A DNA stretch of 64,000 nucleotides from Mastigias papua. Lineage: Eukaryota > Cnidaria > Scyphozoa > Rhizostomeae > Mastigiidae. The notes below the pieces were generated by a model that was not told the DNA's origin, ran no database searches, and saw only the letters and a program-made list of their open reading frames with translations. A program made the position numbers and the translations under genes. Where the stretch lies: the NCBI GenBank assembly GCA_964019165.1, contig OZ025283.1, forward strand, positions 11,912,063 through 11,976,062, read 5' to 3'. Below are positions 1 through 12,482 of the stretch, piece by piece (position 1 is the stretch's first letter; the number at the start of each line of letters is the position of its first letter).

Positions 1-1545
1 CATCTGTGACTCCAGCAGCTCCACCTGCTCCCATTCCACTTCCAGCATTAGCTCCTCCACCACCATCTTTGTCACCCGCTCCATTTGGTTGAGCAGGGGA
101 GCCAATACCAGCATAAGCATCCTGAGCATTTCCCTTTCCACCTTTTCTACCTTTCCCACCTTTACCACCTGCCCCACCAGCTCCACCACTTCCAGATGCA
201 ACAGCACCAGCTCCATTTGCACCACCTGAAGAACCAGCACCTGCTGCCCCCAATGGGCCACCTTTAGCTCCTTTTACTCCTTTTCCGCCAGCAGCACCAC
301 CACCTGCCCCTCCAGTTACACCTCCAAGCTCCCCATTTGGCCCTATCTTAAATGCTCCCTGTTTTCCAGCCTTGCCTGCTCCATCTGGCCCCCCTTTATC
401 ATTTGTTACAAGTACATTTGCATCAGGAGAAGCTCCCTCAACAGTTCCAGCTAAACCTTTTCCACCAGAACCATTCTCAAAACCTTGTGATCCTGCTACA
501 TCAGGAGCAATTTTTGTGCCCTCTATATCGGCACCAAGCTTATTCCCACCAGTGAGCGCAGTGCCCTCAATTCCATTCAGTAATTGTGTTTTGCCATCTG
601 CACCAGGCCCGAAGCGAGCAGGTTGAATGGACGATGTTAGTTTCTGTCCATTCTCCCCTGCATTTCCATCAAGGCCAAGGGCATCTGCCATTGCCAGAAG
701 CTTGTCAATAACTGCTGTTGGTGACCCTGTGCCTGGCAAACTTCCCAATCCAAGGGCCTGTCCAAAGTCAGCCAGCTTTTTAACTTCGGGAATGGGTTGC
801 CTGCCATTCATTTCGCCAGCACGGTTGGCATTTGATAACGTAACAGCAGCCTGGGGATTTGCTGCTTGTGAAGCATCCAATGTGGCTGCTGTGCCCTGCT
901 TTGAGCTACTTGCTCCTTGATTATTCCCTGAACTATCTGTGTCACTAGTTCCACCAATTGTCTCACCACTTGTCTTGCCACTGGTGCCAACTGTACCTCC
1001 TGCAGTACCAGTCCCGCCAGTGGTACCACTACTTGTGGTGTCAGCTCCAATAGAACCACTGGGTACACTGCCTGTACCACCTTCAGAACTAGTGCCACTA
1101 GTGGTACCAACTGCACCTCCTGTTGCGCCAGCCCCACCAGTAGCACCAACTGTGTCACCTGCACCATCATTACCAACAGAACCACTAGATACACTACCTG
1201 TACCACCAGTATTACTAGCAGTTTCACCAGTTGTGCCAGCAGATACAGTGGCTGCCTGCTGCAAGATGGGTTGTGGTGATGCTCCACCTCCTCCTTGTGG
1301 CTGGCCAACTGCTGACTGCACACCAGCTACATCTTGGATTATTCCTGCCAGGGCACCATTAAGGGCTGCAGGATGAGGCCCTGTACCAGTCAATCCAGCA
1401 GTAGCACCACCTCCTTCGCCCGTGATACCACCAGACTGTGTCCCTCCACCACCTCCATTAATAATACCGCCAACAGTACCACTTATGCCATTGACTGCCT
1501 GGCTCAATCCATCAGCAGCACTTGCAAGTGCATTGGCAGCTTGAG
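1..1545 (-). CDS. Gene A, Gly/Ala/Ser/Thr-rich exon (partial, runs off left edge)
   Basis: On the minus strand one frame stays open from an acceptor (gatttcag, exon starting at 1545, phase 1) to position 1, over 510 codons. The product is rich in Gly, Ala, Ser and Thr, with runs such as GGAGGAGG and a Lys-Gly stretch (GKGGKGRKGGKG). One less repetitive patch near 700-830 reads KKLADFGQALGLGSLPG. The acceptor phase fits the donor of the 3604-4203 exon. Composition suggests a secreted structural or matrix protein like silk-like or biomineral-associated proteins; that role is inference. Neither a stop codon nor the 3' end is in the window. Confidence 0.7.
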
Positions 1546-3603
1546 CTGAAATCGGTTGCAAACAGCATTAGAAAAATAATATCTGCACACTCTCAATTCT
1601 ACACGTGCATCTCATGAATTCTTTACTATTCAAAAGCATTATTGTTGAAGGTATCAAAGATTCCCCCTTTTAGAGCCAATTGTTAGGCAGGTAAAGTTCT
1701 AAGCCAATCATTGTCTGGTCCGCAATGGAAAAATATATACGACCGCACCTTGATTGCGGGGATGCTATTTACCATCTTCCTGCAAAAGTATGTGAGTTCA
1801 GTGGTAGCATCATCTTACTGGGCTTAATGGGTAAATTAGAATCTGTCCAGTATTCTGCTGCGCGAGCTATTATGGGTGCATGCAAGGGAACATCTCGAGG
1901 AAAGCTCTACTCAGAACTTGGCTGGGAAACAGTAAGCTGCCACAGATGGAGTAGACGCATTAAAAATTATTCATTAATTTTTAATTATTAATTAAAAACT
2001 ACCGAAGATGTGCAAATGTCGCATGAGGATCTGTATCTAGTTAAAAAATAAAATAACTGCAACATCCCCATAGTAGAGCCTATTCAATCACACGAAAGAC
2101 GGAATCAATAGATACGTGGTTAAGCGACTGATTAGCAGTTGAGCAATTAAAACTGTTCGACCGATTCACTATGATTTTCGGGGTGATAAATAAGATCTGC
2201 TCTGGGAATCTTTGGACTAAATTCAAGATAAGAAATGAGTACTCAAGTTATAGAAAATGGCACAGCACGGATATTCAAACACTGGGATTCTATCTTGAAT
2301 ACTCAAAAAAAGCTTCTATTACTTAGAGCTTAGAATGATATCCTAGCTTTGATTAGAGATCTCCTTGCCCGACTGTGGTTTAAAAATCACCTCAAAACAA
2401 ATCGAGGAGCTGAGCAAATGTAGAAGGATTCCCCATAACATTAGTCTCATCCTAGGTTCCTTTTTCGAGTTGACATACAAGTTTTCATATAAAGTTTTTA
2501 AACTCATGCTTGCATATTCTATACCTTGGCAGAAGGGGATCTTTTAAACGTTTTACAGTAATAGAGTCCTTCTTAAAATACGTAAAATGAAATAGTAGAC
2601 TTGTTTAACAAGATATCTACCATTGGTTAGTCTGATGTACATTACAAACTATCTCCCATGCCTTCATACACCTTCCGGTATATGTACAGATACTATCTGC
2701 CCGAATCTCACTCTTTTTAACAGCCATTAATTTCGATACTCCCATGTCCGTTATTTGCAAGAGACACTGCAGTTGACATTCGATAACTAGAGCTCTAATT
2801 GGAAATCAAATATATTTGAGATATCGATTACCAACTATATAGTTTTGTCGAGGGAACAAGCCCTGGAATAGTCCAGAGCTTCTTTCCATTTCAAATTGCT
2901 CCTTAGGTCATTTGCAATAGTTTATATTACCATGTATTTTCCCCATTGCTGTTATTGGTATTCATAGTTTGAAATGTACACAGGCTAGCCGATTTTACCT
3001 ACTTTATTAAATGAAGGTACCATTGTAAGTTATGAAAGAAATACAGAATCAATTGATGGGAAGTCTAGTAAGGCTTTAGAGCTGTCGTTTCATGAGATAG
3101 AGTACGAAGTATCAAATAACATGTTACAGAAAAGTGCGATACTAAGGCGCATTATAGTGGTACATTTATGCAATTCTATCGCTGACCAATTATTACGAAA
3201 TCTTTCATGCATGTACATTGCCTTTGTGCTTTTGCTAACAATACCTTGTAGTTTACACTGTACACTGGACTAGCCAATTTTAGATATACAAATCCCTCTA
3301 GCAGTCAGACACCATTTCTCAGTTCTAAAATTCTAGAGAAGCTTTTTAGATGTGCAGTAAAAGAGTCCCAATGACTTCCGATCAAATGCTGGCAGAAGAA
3401 ACCCAGCAATTGTGAAATGGCCTAGACTCTACTTCCAACGAGAAGGGTAGTATCTGATGTTAGATGATAGACTTATGATACGCTATGTTCTGATCACTAG
3501 CATTTGTGATGGGCTAAGAGCAGGAGTTTACAGGCGTGTTTGACATAAGTAAACAAAAAGCAATTCATTTCAGAGTGATCAATATTTCTTAACACCACCA
3601 TAC
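1546..3603 (-). other. Gene A intron with a LINE scrap
   Basis: This intron lies between the two Gly/Ala-rich exons of gene A. Donor GCAG|GTATGG at 3604/3603 and acceptor TTTCAG| at 1546 are both phase 1. Apart from the LINE reverse-transcriptase fragment at 1725-1991, I see only AT-rich sequence with no convincing exon. Confidence 0.6.
1725..1991 (+). mobile_element. Non-LTR retrotransposon fragment, C-terminal part of reverse transcriptase
   Basis: The plus-strand reading contains YIRPHLDCGDAIYH, MGKLESVQYSAARAI and KLYSELGWETVS. These match the well-known C-terminal end of reverse transcriptases of Jockey/CR1-type LINEs (consensus YxRPHLDYxDxIY, LExVQxxAAxxI, LGWESL). It is short and has no catalytic motif, so it is a dead relic in a gene A intron. 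Confidence 0.75.
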
Positions 3604-4203
3604 CTGCTCCAGCAATGTCACCACCCCCAGCAGAAGCTCCAGCAGTGCCTCCAACAGCTTCACTAGCAGTGCCACCAGCTGATGTCCCAGCAGCTTCACC
3701 AGCCGCACCACCAGCCGCACCACCAGCCGCACCACCAGCCGATGCCCCAGCTGCACCACCAGCCGATGCCCCAGCGGCTTCACCAGCTGCACCACCAGCA
3801 GCACTGCCAGCTGCAGCACCAGCAGCTTCACCAATAGCCGCAGCATTTTGTCTACTTTCTCCAGAAGCTAAGGACACACTAGTTTCACCAACAGCTCCAC
3901 CATTAGCAGCACCACCAGTAGAAATGCCAGCCAAATCGCTTGATCCGGCACCAAGTGACTCAACTGTGTTGCCAAACTGTTTAATGCCCCCACTAAATGC
4001 ATTACCAGTGTTGAAATTTATTCCATTTGACTTTGCATCTCCAGTTGTATCATCACTGCTGCCATCATCTGTTTCAAGTTTGTTTTCTGTAGCAACATTG
4101 TTCGTCAAGGCACCAAATGGGACATAAACTGGCTTGGGCTTAGGGTGGATCTTCGGTTTCAATAAGAGCTCCTTTCTATACAGTTTTTCAAATACAGCAG
4201 GGC
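3604..4203 (-). CDS. Gene A, silk-like Gly/Ala exon
   Basis: A 600-nt minus-strand exon with acceptor TTCTGTAG| (exon from 4203) and donor GCAG|GTATGG (exon end 3604), phase 1 on both sides. It starts with a basic/proline segment ([16 protein letters not shown]). It goes on to an Asp/Ser-rich stretch and then to about 80 residues of Ala/Gly repeats of the [12 protein letters not shown] kind. The repeats resemble silk-like crystalline blocks. Phase matches the ILEI exon upstream (5878) and the long exon downstream (1545). Directly upstream of the acceptor, in the same frame, lies the scrap FICKFL (see findings), identical to the end of gene B's lectin domain. The role in extracellular matrix is inferred from composition only. 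Confidence 0.72.
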
Positions 4204-4231
4204 CTACAGAAAGAAACTTGCAAATAAATAC

Positions 4232-4357
<126 letters not shown>

Positions 4358-4456
4358 ATACATATATATGTATATATACAAACTAATCCTAAGCGGCATC
4401 CACAACGTATATAAATTACACAAAAAGAATAAACCACAAATATACTATCCTTGATA

Positions 4457-4775
<319 letters not shown>

Positions 4776-5877
4776 ATTTTGCGCATTTATAATCATGACA
4801 AAAGGAAAAATATATAACTGTTATAACAAAACAGTACTCTACACAATACAACAAGACTACAATGAATAACACCTAGAATTGAAAAGAGGGGAAATGAGAG
4901 TTAGCACAGAAGATAGGGGTATTAAAGAGAATGATGCTGTCCCTCCCACCGGAGTCGGGAGAAAACCGTGCAGAACAATGTAAGTGCAGAACAATGTAAG
5001 TTGCCGGTACCTTATCTGCTCATTAACTAGATTGTGTATGCATTTATGGTCAGCAACACTGTGTTCATTGATTCTATTGGACCAGGGTCTCGGAAATTTG
5101 AAGCGTACAGCGAACGAAACTAGATACCGAACACCTGTTGAAAGCTAATGTATATAATGAAAAACTCTCTCCTAAGTGCCCTATGATTTGCAGCTCGCAC
5201 GAAGGCTTACAACTGGAGTGAGTTAACTAAAATTTAATGATAAAGAATGTTATGATCCAAGGTTAGGTACTACAAAAGGAAGAAAATTCAAGAATAAACA
5301 TGGCATTAAATAATCACTCGAACGCTCATTGAAACTGCTCTGAAAATCTCAAGCCGTTGGCCACCACTTGCATCCTACTCTTCCTATGGTTTTGATAAAG
5401 AGATTGATGAAAACTCTGCAATTTTCGGTATAAGGGCCATGATGCATACACCTATTCGATTTGAAAAGCACACTACACCGAAGCATTGTTATACTGTTTT
5501 GCTACATTGTGAATTACACTTGATTGAGGTTTCATTCTAGCCAATTCTGGCAAAACAAAATACCTCTACTCGCCCTTCATATTCATACAGCGCTTCTTAT
5601 TCGTTCGAGTTAAGATCATGTGAATTGGGAAGGCGACATGGAAGTAGAAAGCAATGAGTAAAGATGGCAGTGTATATATACAGCCTCAGTCCATTGTTGG
5701 GGGGGGGGCAATGTCCCTTGCCCACCACTGTGTACGTGCCTGGCTGAAAAACACATTTCTCCATAGTTCTTGAAACTGTTAACGGGACACTGGACAAATT
5801 TGGCCTAATCCGATGCCTGTCCGAGAACCAAGAAAAGTGAAAAGAAATAGGCATTTAATTACAATGTGCTAGCCTAC
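4776..5877. other. Gene A intron, remainder
   Basis: Intron sequence between the second ILEI exon and the silk-like exon. I see a short direct repeat of gtgcagaacaatgtaa near 4970-5000 and a nine-to-ten G run near 5700, but no exon, RNA gene or recognisable transposon. Confidence 0.4.
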
Positions 5878-6052
5878 CTGCGTCAATCAAAACACTTATC
5901 ACACTTGGTCCTTTAGACGGCTGACTCAATTCTTCTCTTATCCACCGCAAATCTTTCATTATTTCAGGTGGGCCACTGAACCCAACCAGAGCATAAGCTG
6001 ATCGATATTCCAATGCGTTTGGTTGAGTAACTTTAGTTGCACCAAATCGTTT
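5878..6052 (-). CDS. Gene A, second ILEI-domain exon
   Basis: A 175-nt minus-strand exon with acceptor TTTTGTAG| (6053) in phase 0 and donor GCAG|GTAGGC (5878/5877) in phase 1. It encodes RFGATKVTQPNALEYRSAYALVGF. This resembles the end of ILEI (FAM3/PANDER-like) domains, where a conserved R-x-S-[YW]-x-[LF]-[VI]-G segment closes the fold. The rest (EIMKDLRWIREELSQP) leads into the next exon. Phase matches both neighbours exactly, which is the main support for the exon call. ILEI folds are extracellular, in secreted cytokine-like FAM3 proteins and in glycan-related proteins such as POMGNT1. Confidence 0.75.
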
Positions 6053-6908
<856 letters not shown>

Positions 6909-7234
6909 AAATTTATCTAGAGAAGATGAAGGAAGATTGTCTTTAGCGTCCTCCTTCACTGATGCAACTACAATCTTCCAATCGGGCAGTCCATCGATGA
7001 ATGAATTCATCCTTCTATATGCCCCAGCAATTCCATGCGTATTGAATGCTTCTGTGTCTTCTAATTTTCCGGTTTTTAGATCGATGATGGCAAAGTTAAA
7101 GCCTTGCCTATTCGGACTGATTTCACTTCCATCCATTTGAATAGATCCTGCATTATCTTCACAAGAGGCACCATCATAGGGCGGATCAAAGCAGCCTACA
7201 GACTTGACTAACAATCGGATTGGTTTTGTTTTTC
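6909..7234 (-). CDS. Gene A, first ILEI-domain exon
   Basis: A 326-nt minus-strand exon with acceptor CTTTTGCAG| (7235, phase 1) and donor TTT|GTAAGT (6909/6908, phase 0). It encodes the hallmark pattern of the ILEI domain: GFNFAIIDLKTGKLEDTEAF, then a helix (RRMNSFIDGLPDW), then IVVASVKEDAKDNL. This corresponds to the family's G-x-N-[VF]-x-x-[IV]-[DN]...F[DN]T...I[VL]..[AS]V.[DE]D pattern. The domain continues in the 5878-6052 exon. Two cysteines (CFDPPYDGASC) may pair. The 5' exon that should supply start codon and signal peptide was not found between here and gene B. An ILEI domain joined to silk-like repeats is an unusual combination. Confidence 0.78.
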
Positions 7235-9208
7235 CTGCAAAAGAGTTTGATCATTATCATCACAATCACCACCATCATTATGATCACGATCATCATGATA
7301 ATAATGATCATCACTATTGGAAACATTACCGGCATAATCATCATCACTATCATCATCATCAACAATTCCATAATCAGTAAATCGTCATCATTATCAACAC
7401 CATTGATATGGTCATCCTGACTATCATAATCATGATGGTCGTGATACTCATGGTAAACGTCTTGTTCCTCCCATTACGCTCCTCGTGGGGCCTGCACTGA
7501 CCCTGTCGCCAGTGGCCGCATGCTAGTAGTATGAAGACGAGGTTGAGTCGGCTATACTTATTCCATTATTTAGTGTACATGTCTATGATTAAAAGCACGG
7601 CAGAACATCAAACCAGTCCAATGTTCCACGCAGGTAAGCACTACCACAAGGGTGCATAAGCAAAGTTATGCACTGAAAAGCATTTCAATAAATGCCTCAT
7701 AATATCCTCAGTTTCGTTATATATAATACACAAAACTGCCGAGATCTACAGATACCAAGAAATAGGACGGAATTTGCAAAAAAAGCTTTTATGATTCAGC
7801 CCTAACGGCATGGAAAGATATACCTGCCAAAATACTTGAGTTGCAGAAAATAAATAGTTTTAAAAACAACTCAAAGCATATTTGAAGGGATCAAAAGTTA
7901 AAACACTTATCCCTAGAATGTTAGTGCTCTCTTGTAGTAGGATTAAATTTTTATTTCCGATATTTTTATTTCCTTTACTAAGTTATTTTTAGTACTGCAC
8001 ATTAGTTTTCGAAGGTTGTAATTAGTGTTCAAACAATTTAGAGTAAAATAAAATGAGTGAATTTACGAAATACTTTAAGGATCTCAAAGAAATCCAGTGT
8101 ACAGCGAGAAATAAGGATTAAAATGCACATGACAGCAAGGATACAGGGCACCAAACAGACAGAAAACAACAATGTTGCAGGAAAGGATCATATGCCAGAA
8201 ATACGATTGTTATAACATCGATTGGGATAAAACGGTAAAAACTTTTATTATAGTAAGTAAAATATATACATTAGTGAGTTACGATTGATTATCAATGACT
8301 AAAACAGGTGGGGAAGAAATAAGGCCACAAATGAAACAGTTAAATAAACTCTAGCTTAAAAGTTGAGTTGTGTGTCTTAAGCCCTTAATACAGTTGACAT
8401 TACATAACTCCAACTCTCACGAGAAATTGAAATTTGCTCGAGTTACCGAATCTAAACGAGGGGAATTAAAATTGGTTTGAGTTATAGAGCAAACGAGTTA
8501 TTGAATGTCGATGGCATATCATTGTCAAAGGGTTTCTTTGAATTCGCTAGAATTCTGAGGATGATGCAAATTACAGGAGTGGTTTGACTTGTAATTTACG
8601 AATTGCTACTGAATCATTTCATCCCATGGTCTAGCTATATTTCTGAACTCCCTCTGATAAAGGAAAACAAAGGAGTCAGCTGATAATAGTTGAGGGGTAA
8701 TTAGTATTTGCCTACGTCGAAAAGATGCGTTATGGAACATTATACTCAGACTTCGCCCTTTAAAGTCGTGCAAAACCTTCATGATTAGACGAGTACTCTT
8801 CACAGAGCTTTTGAATGTATTGCATTGCATATTTCTGAGTTGGGATGAGCTAAATGACGCTTACAAAAAGCTAGCAGTGCCTTCGAATTACCCTGGCACT
8901 AGTACTCTAAATGGATACCATACATTTAAAATGATCCCTATATAACTTTGGTGTATCATGAAGTCGCAATGGGGGTGACTTAATATGCCTCTTTCATCAT
9001 TTAATGGTACAGGTCCGTGAATGCGTTATACGATATCATATACTACAAAAAATTAAACGTCACTCATTTTCAACGCAGATTTTATGTATGTAATCCTTTC
9101 CTGCCATCTACTCTCTTCTATATGACTGAGAATTCTAAGTTTTATGAGTAAACCAAGGCCAATACTTTATGATCGGACAGCAATATCGTGCATCTTCTGA
9201 CAAATCTC
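7235..9208. other. Region between gene A and gene B
   Basis: It contains degenerate ATC/ATG trinucleotide repeats at about 7240-7440 and a LINE tail at 7784-7885. It also includes, next to 9208, what should be the 3' UTR of gene B on the minus strand. No signal-peptide exon with a phase 1 donor could be identified convincingly. A short minus-strand frame near 8200 beginning MILSCNIVVFCLFGA looks signal-like but lacks a good donor. Confidence 0.45.
7784..7885 (+). mobile_element. LINE fragment, extreme C-terminus of reverse transcriptase ORF
   Basis: The plus-strand reading SFYDSALTAWKDIPAKILEL followed by INSFKNNSKHI* matches the common C-terminal end of CR1/L2-type LINE polyproteins (SF...A...WN.LP..I....L..FK..L). 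It is a short relic. Confidence 0.65.
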
Positions 9209-11624
9209 TTAATTTCTTGTGTATTTCCTCATTCTGTGCTTCTCTGCTCTTTTCAAATTTCTATTTTTGTGGTGCTTTTTAACTTTTCGAGCACTCTTGT
9301 TTCTACCAGGTTTCATTACTGTTACAGACTTCATTTCCCTTTTAGACCCAGTGACGTAACCCAACGAAGCTGGGCCCTCACTCTGTACAGAATTTTTCGA
9401 AGGAGCCAATGCAACCTTATCTTCAGAAGAAAGCTCTTCAGTCTTATTTTCGCTTGCAGAAGGTATGTGCTTCTTTGCTGTTTTCTGCCATTCCATTGAA
9501 TTTTCCTTCTCATTCATTTGCTTTAGGAGATAGTATCCCTTTGAGTCTAGCCCTGCACTCCGGGTTTCCGCCATTCTTCCAGGCGTTGAACTCTTCGATG
9601 CAGTATTTGTTTTTAGATTATACTGCTCTTTAAGGGAATCAATGGCCTCATTTACTTTAGTGTTTAATGTTTCTCCACCGGCTACTGATACTTTGCTATT
9701 TCCTTCGATGTTCAAGCCAAGGATCGGGGCAATGATACTCCCGAGTGTATGCAAACTGATACGATTACTATTCTCTGCACTCCCACCACCACCACTATTG
9801 CTACTACTTCCACTTGAAGACCCTCCAGGGGATCCTCCACTAGACCCACTTGAAGTACCACTGGGGGAACCTCCAGCGGTACCACCGCTGTCGCTAGCAC
9901 CATTATTTGTACCGCCACCAGCATTAGCACTACCCACACCACCACCACCACCACCATCACCACCACCACCAATAAGTCCTCCACCAGCTGGCTGGTTATC
10001 CCCGGTTTGCATGTGTCCACCCATATTACCAACTGGGGCGTTACCAGAAGGAACAGGCACAGCTATGGGCTGGCCACCACTACTCAACTTAGACATCATA
10101 TTCATTACATCCTGTGGACTGCCTTTTAATAGTGATTCAGCACAAAGTCTGCCACACGCTTCTCCTAGTTGCTGAGGATCTCCTTTTGGTAATGCAGTTA
10201 CTGTATTCGCACAGAACTTTCCGCAAAGTACTTGCATCATTTTCATATCAGGTTCAAATTTCTTGGAGTAAGCCTTGGCAAGTTGTGGTGCTATCTGATT
10301 TGCCAGCTGCTTGGCAGCAGCTGCTTGTTCTGGGGTGAGCTGTGAGCCTTCACCACTCATACCTCCAGTAGATGCAGCTCCCTGTATTCCTTGACTAGGA
10401 GCACCGACACCTCCAGCTGGAGCAATGACACCCCCAGTTGGAGCAATGACACCCCCAGTTGGAGCACTGACACCTCCAGCTGGAGCACTGACACCTCCAG
10501 CTGGAGCAGAACCCCCTCCAGCTGAGATTCCACTACCTCCAGCAGGGGCACCAGCAGGGGATCCAAGGCCTCCAGCCGAAGCTATACTACCACCAGGTGC
10601 ACCACCACCACCACCATTACTTCCACCAGAAGCTCCTGCCTGATTATTTGATGTCTGGGCAAGTCCCCCATTGGTTGCTACATGGCCTGCTGCTCCTCCA
10701 TTAGCACCTGAGGTCACAGACCCACTCCCACCACCCCCACCTGCCACAGTACTTCCAATGCTACTAGGTTGAGAAGTTACGCCTGCATTTTGTCCCTGTT
10801 TCATAGATATAGCCGACTGACCACCATTTCCGCCTTTTTGTACAGACCCAGGAGCACCTCCAACTTTCTCTGTTCCCCCAACCTTGCCAAGACCAGGGGC
10901 CCCATTGATACCAGCTCCAGTTACTCCTGGTATTGCGCCAAGACCTGTACTGCCTAGACCAACCTTGGCTGGTGCCATGGCAGCTTTCCCAGCATTTTTG
11001 ACGGACTCACTTGCTGCACCAACATTTTTAGCAGCTTCATTTAATGCACTTGTGATCTGCTTTAGACCATTTTGTCCAGCATCCATAACTGAGGCACCTT
11101 TTGCTGATGGACTATTCAGAGCAGCAGCGGCTGCCCCACCCTTTACTCCCGCCTCTTTGCCTTTCATCATCGCACCACTTCCAGAAACTAGAGCAATTGC
11201 CTTCCCTTTGTTCATAATGGGACCAGTCAATTTGTCACCACCTCTTGATGGCCCTCGTCCATTGTACCCTTTGGTCATTAAATTACTCTCTTTTTCTCTA
11301 GTCTTTGGCTCTCCTTCAACAACTGGCTTCGATGATCCAACAGAAGACTGTGTCGGTTTCCTGCTACCTTTTAAGCCTTGTGCAAATTCGTCATATTTCT
11401 TGTTGCCCACGTCACTAAAGGAAAGTGTACCACCAAAAGATATCGCCCGACCGTTGTCTGGAAGAAACTTGCAAATAAACCGAAACCGGTTCCAACATGG
11501 GACGTCACTCCAGTCCATTGTTGGGTTGATAACTGCACAGTCTTCATTATGGGTTGCTTGCCCACTCTTGATATTTCCATCATCCGGTTCAAGGTTACTC
11601 CAATTTGAGTAGCGAACCGGAGTC
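9209..11624 (-). CDS. Gene B exon 4: end of C-type lectin domain, Gly-rich region, basic tail
   Basis: The last exon, with acceptor AATTTTTAG| (exon from 11624, phase 2) and stop TAA at 9211-9209. It first completes the lectin domain: YSNWSNLEPDDG, EDCAV, DWSDVPCW and FRFICK. These carry cysteines 2-4 of the canonical four, an EPD in the place of the sugar-specifying EPN/QPD, and WSD for WND. About 740 residues follow, dominated by Gly, Ala, Ser and Pro, including a seven-residue tandem repeat (APTGGVI type, 21-bp DNA period, near 10,395-10,510). One ordered segment has two CxxxC pairs (CGKFC and CGRLC) near 10,150-10,230. The end is strongly basic (KKHHKNRNLKRAEKHRMRK). The long Pro-rich frames on the plus strand are antisense shadows. 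Confidence 0.88.
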
Positions 11625-12250
11625 CTAAAAATTAAGTGAACAGAGTTCAAGACAAGACAGCACAGTGAAAAATTATCATGCAGTAATGCAAGAAAAGAGA
11701 AACAGAAACATACAACTGGGTACAACCCAAGAGGGGGACATAATACCAATAGCTCTTTGCATTCAAGTATGTGAAACGTGCCCAGAAAAGGCAGTGTAGT
11801 TTTTTATTTCAATCATTTCTAAAATGGTGCTATAAAATTGCACAACCAGCATGACAGAGGCATATGAGACAGATAAGCTTAAAGAAAACCTCCAGAATGA
11901 AGGCCACTTGTGGGGCTAATAATGGACTGTAGCGCAATTTAGAATAACAAGAAATTATGAAACATAGAAAGTCTTCCGGTATCCTCAAACTATTGAGATA
12001 TGGGGAAATAGGGTAGAGAAATCTCAGAAAGCTTGAAAGCACTGATATTGGCATCGAGGTATCTGCTTTTCATTTCAACAATGAAGTGTTCCTATAGCTT
12101 TTAACAATATTCTCTTTCAAGTAATATACAGCTACTTGATGCACTCCTATACCCTGCACCCCGATATTTCTGAAGATAAATGACATGAAATGTACTTCAG
12201 AATAAGGCCCTCATTACAACATTACAAAGTGTAACAACTTTAAAAGTTAC
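11625..12250. other. Gene B intron 3
   Basis: The intron splits the lectin domain in phase 2 (donor ACAG|GTAACT at 12251/12250). I see no exon, repeat or mobile element in it. Confidence 0.7.
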
Positions 12251-12482
12251 CTGTCAGTCCATTGCCAAGTTCCTTCGCTCTCTTGGTCCGTAAATCCAAT
12301 CCAATAATGTGACTTCTCCGGTATGACATTGGCTTGTATAAACTCTTGCTCCTCCTTGTCGCCTATACTTAACAGTTCACCACCAAGCGACCGGCATTTC
12401 GCATTGGCCTCGCCCCAGGTTAGCGTTTGTGTACTGACAGCAAACATGAACTCATTTCCATCCCTATTAGTGTAGGAGATCG
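12251..12482 (-). CDS. Gene B exon 3: first half of the C-type lectin domain
   Basis: A 232-nt minus-strand exon, acceptor CCCCATAG| (12483, phase 1) and donor ACAG|GTAACT (phase 2). It encodes the opening of a C-type lectin-like domain: FMFAVSTQTLTWGEANAKCR carries the first cysteine after W.eA...C. LGGELLSI and HYWIGFTD follow (the family's conserved WIGL motif is here WIGF), then WQWTDR. Joining to exon 4 gives an unbroken domain of about 130 residues at residues 934-1063. Domains of this class bind carbohydrate or mineral surfaces, often through calcium. Both splice phases match the neighbours. Confidence 0.88.

Noticed and set aside
372..1376. Pro/Val/Ala-rich plus-strand frames
   Set aside because: They are the antisense of gene A's Gly/Ala-rich exon, whose minus-strand frame has splice sites and phase support.
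3615..4127. Plus-strand Pro/Ala-rich 170-codon frame
   Set aside because: Antisense of the silk-like exon; no plus-strand gene structure around it.
8140..8200. Minus-strand signal-peptide-like frame near 8,200 as gene A exon 1
   Set aside because: No convincing phase 1 splice donor follows it.
10000..10700. CRISPR-like or other regularly spaced array
   Set aside because: Repeats here are coding 21-bp units without spacers, in an animal genome.
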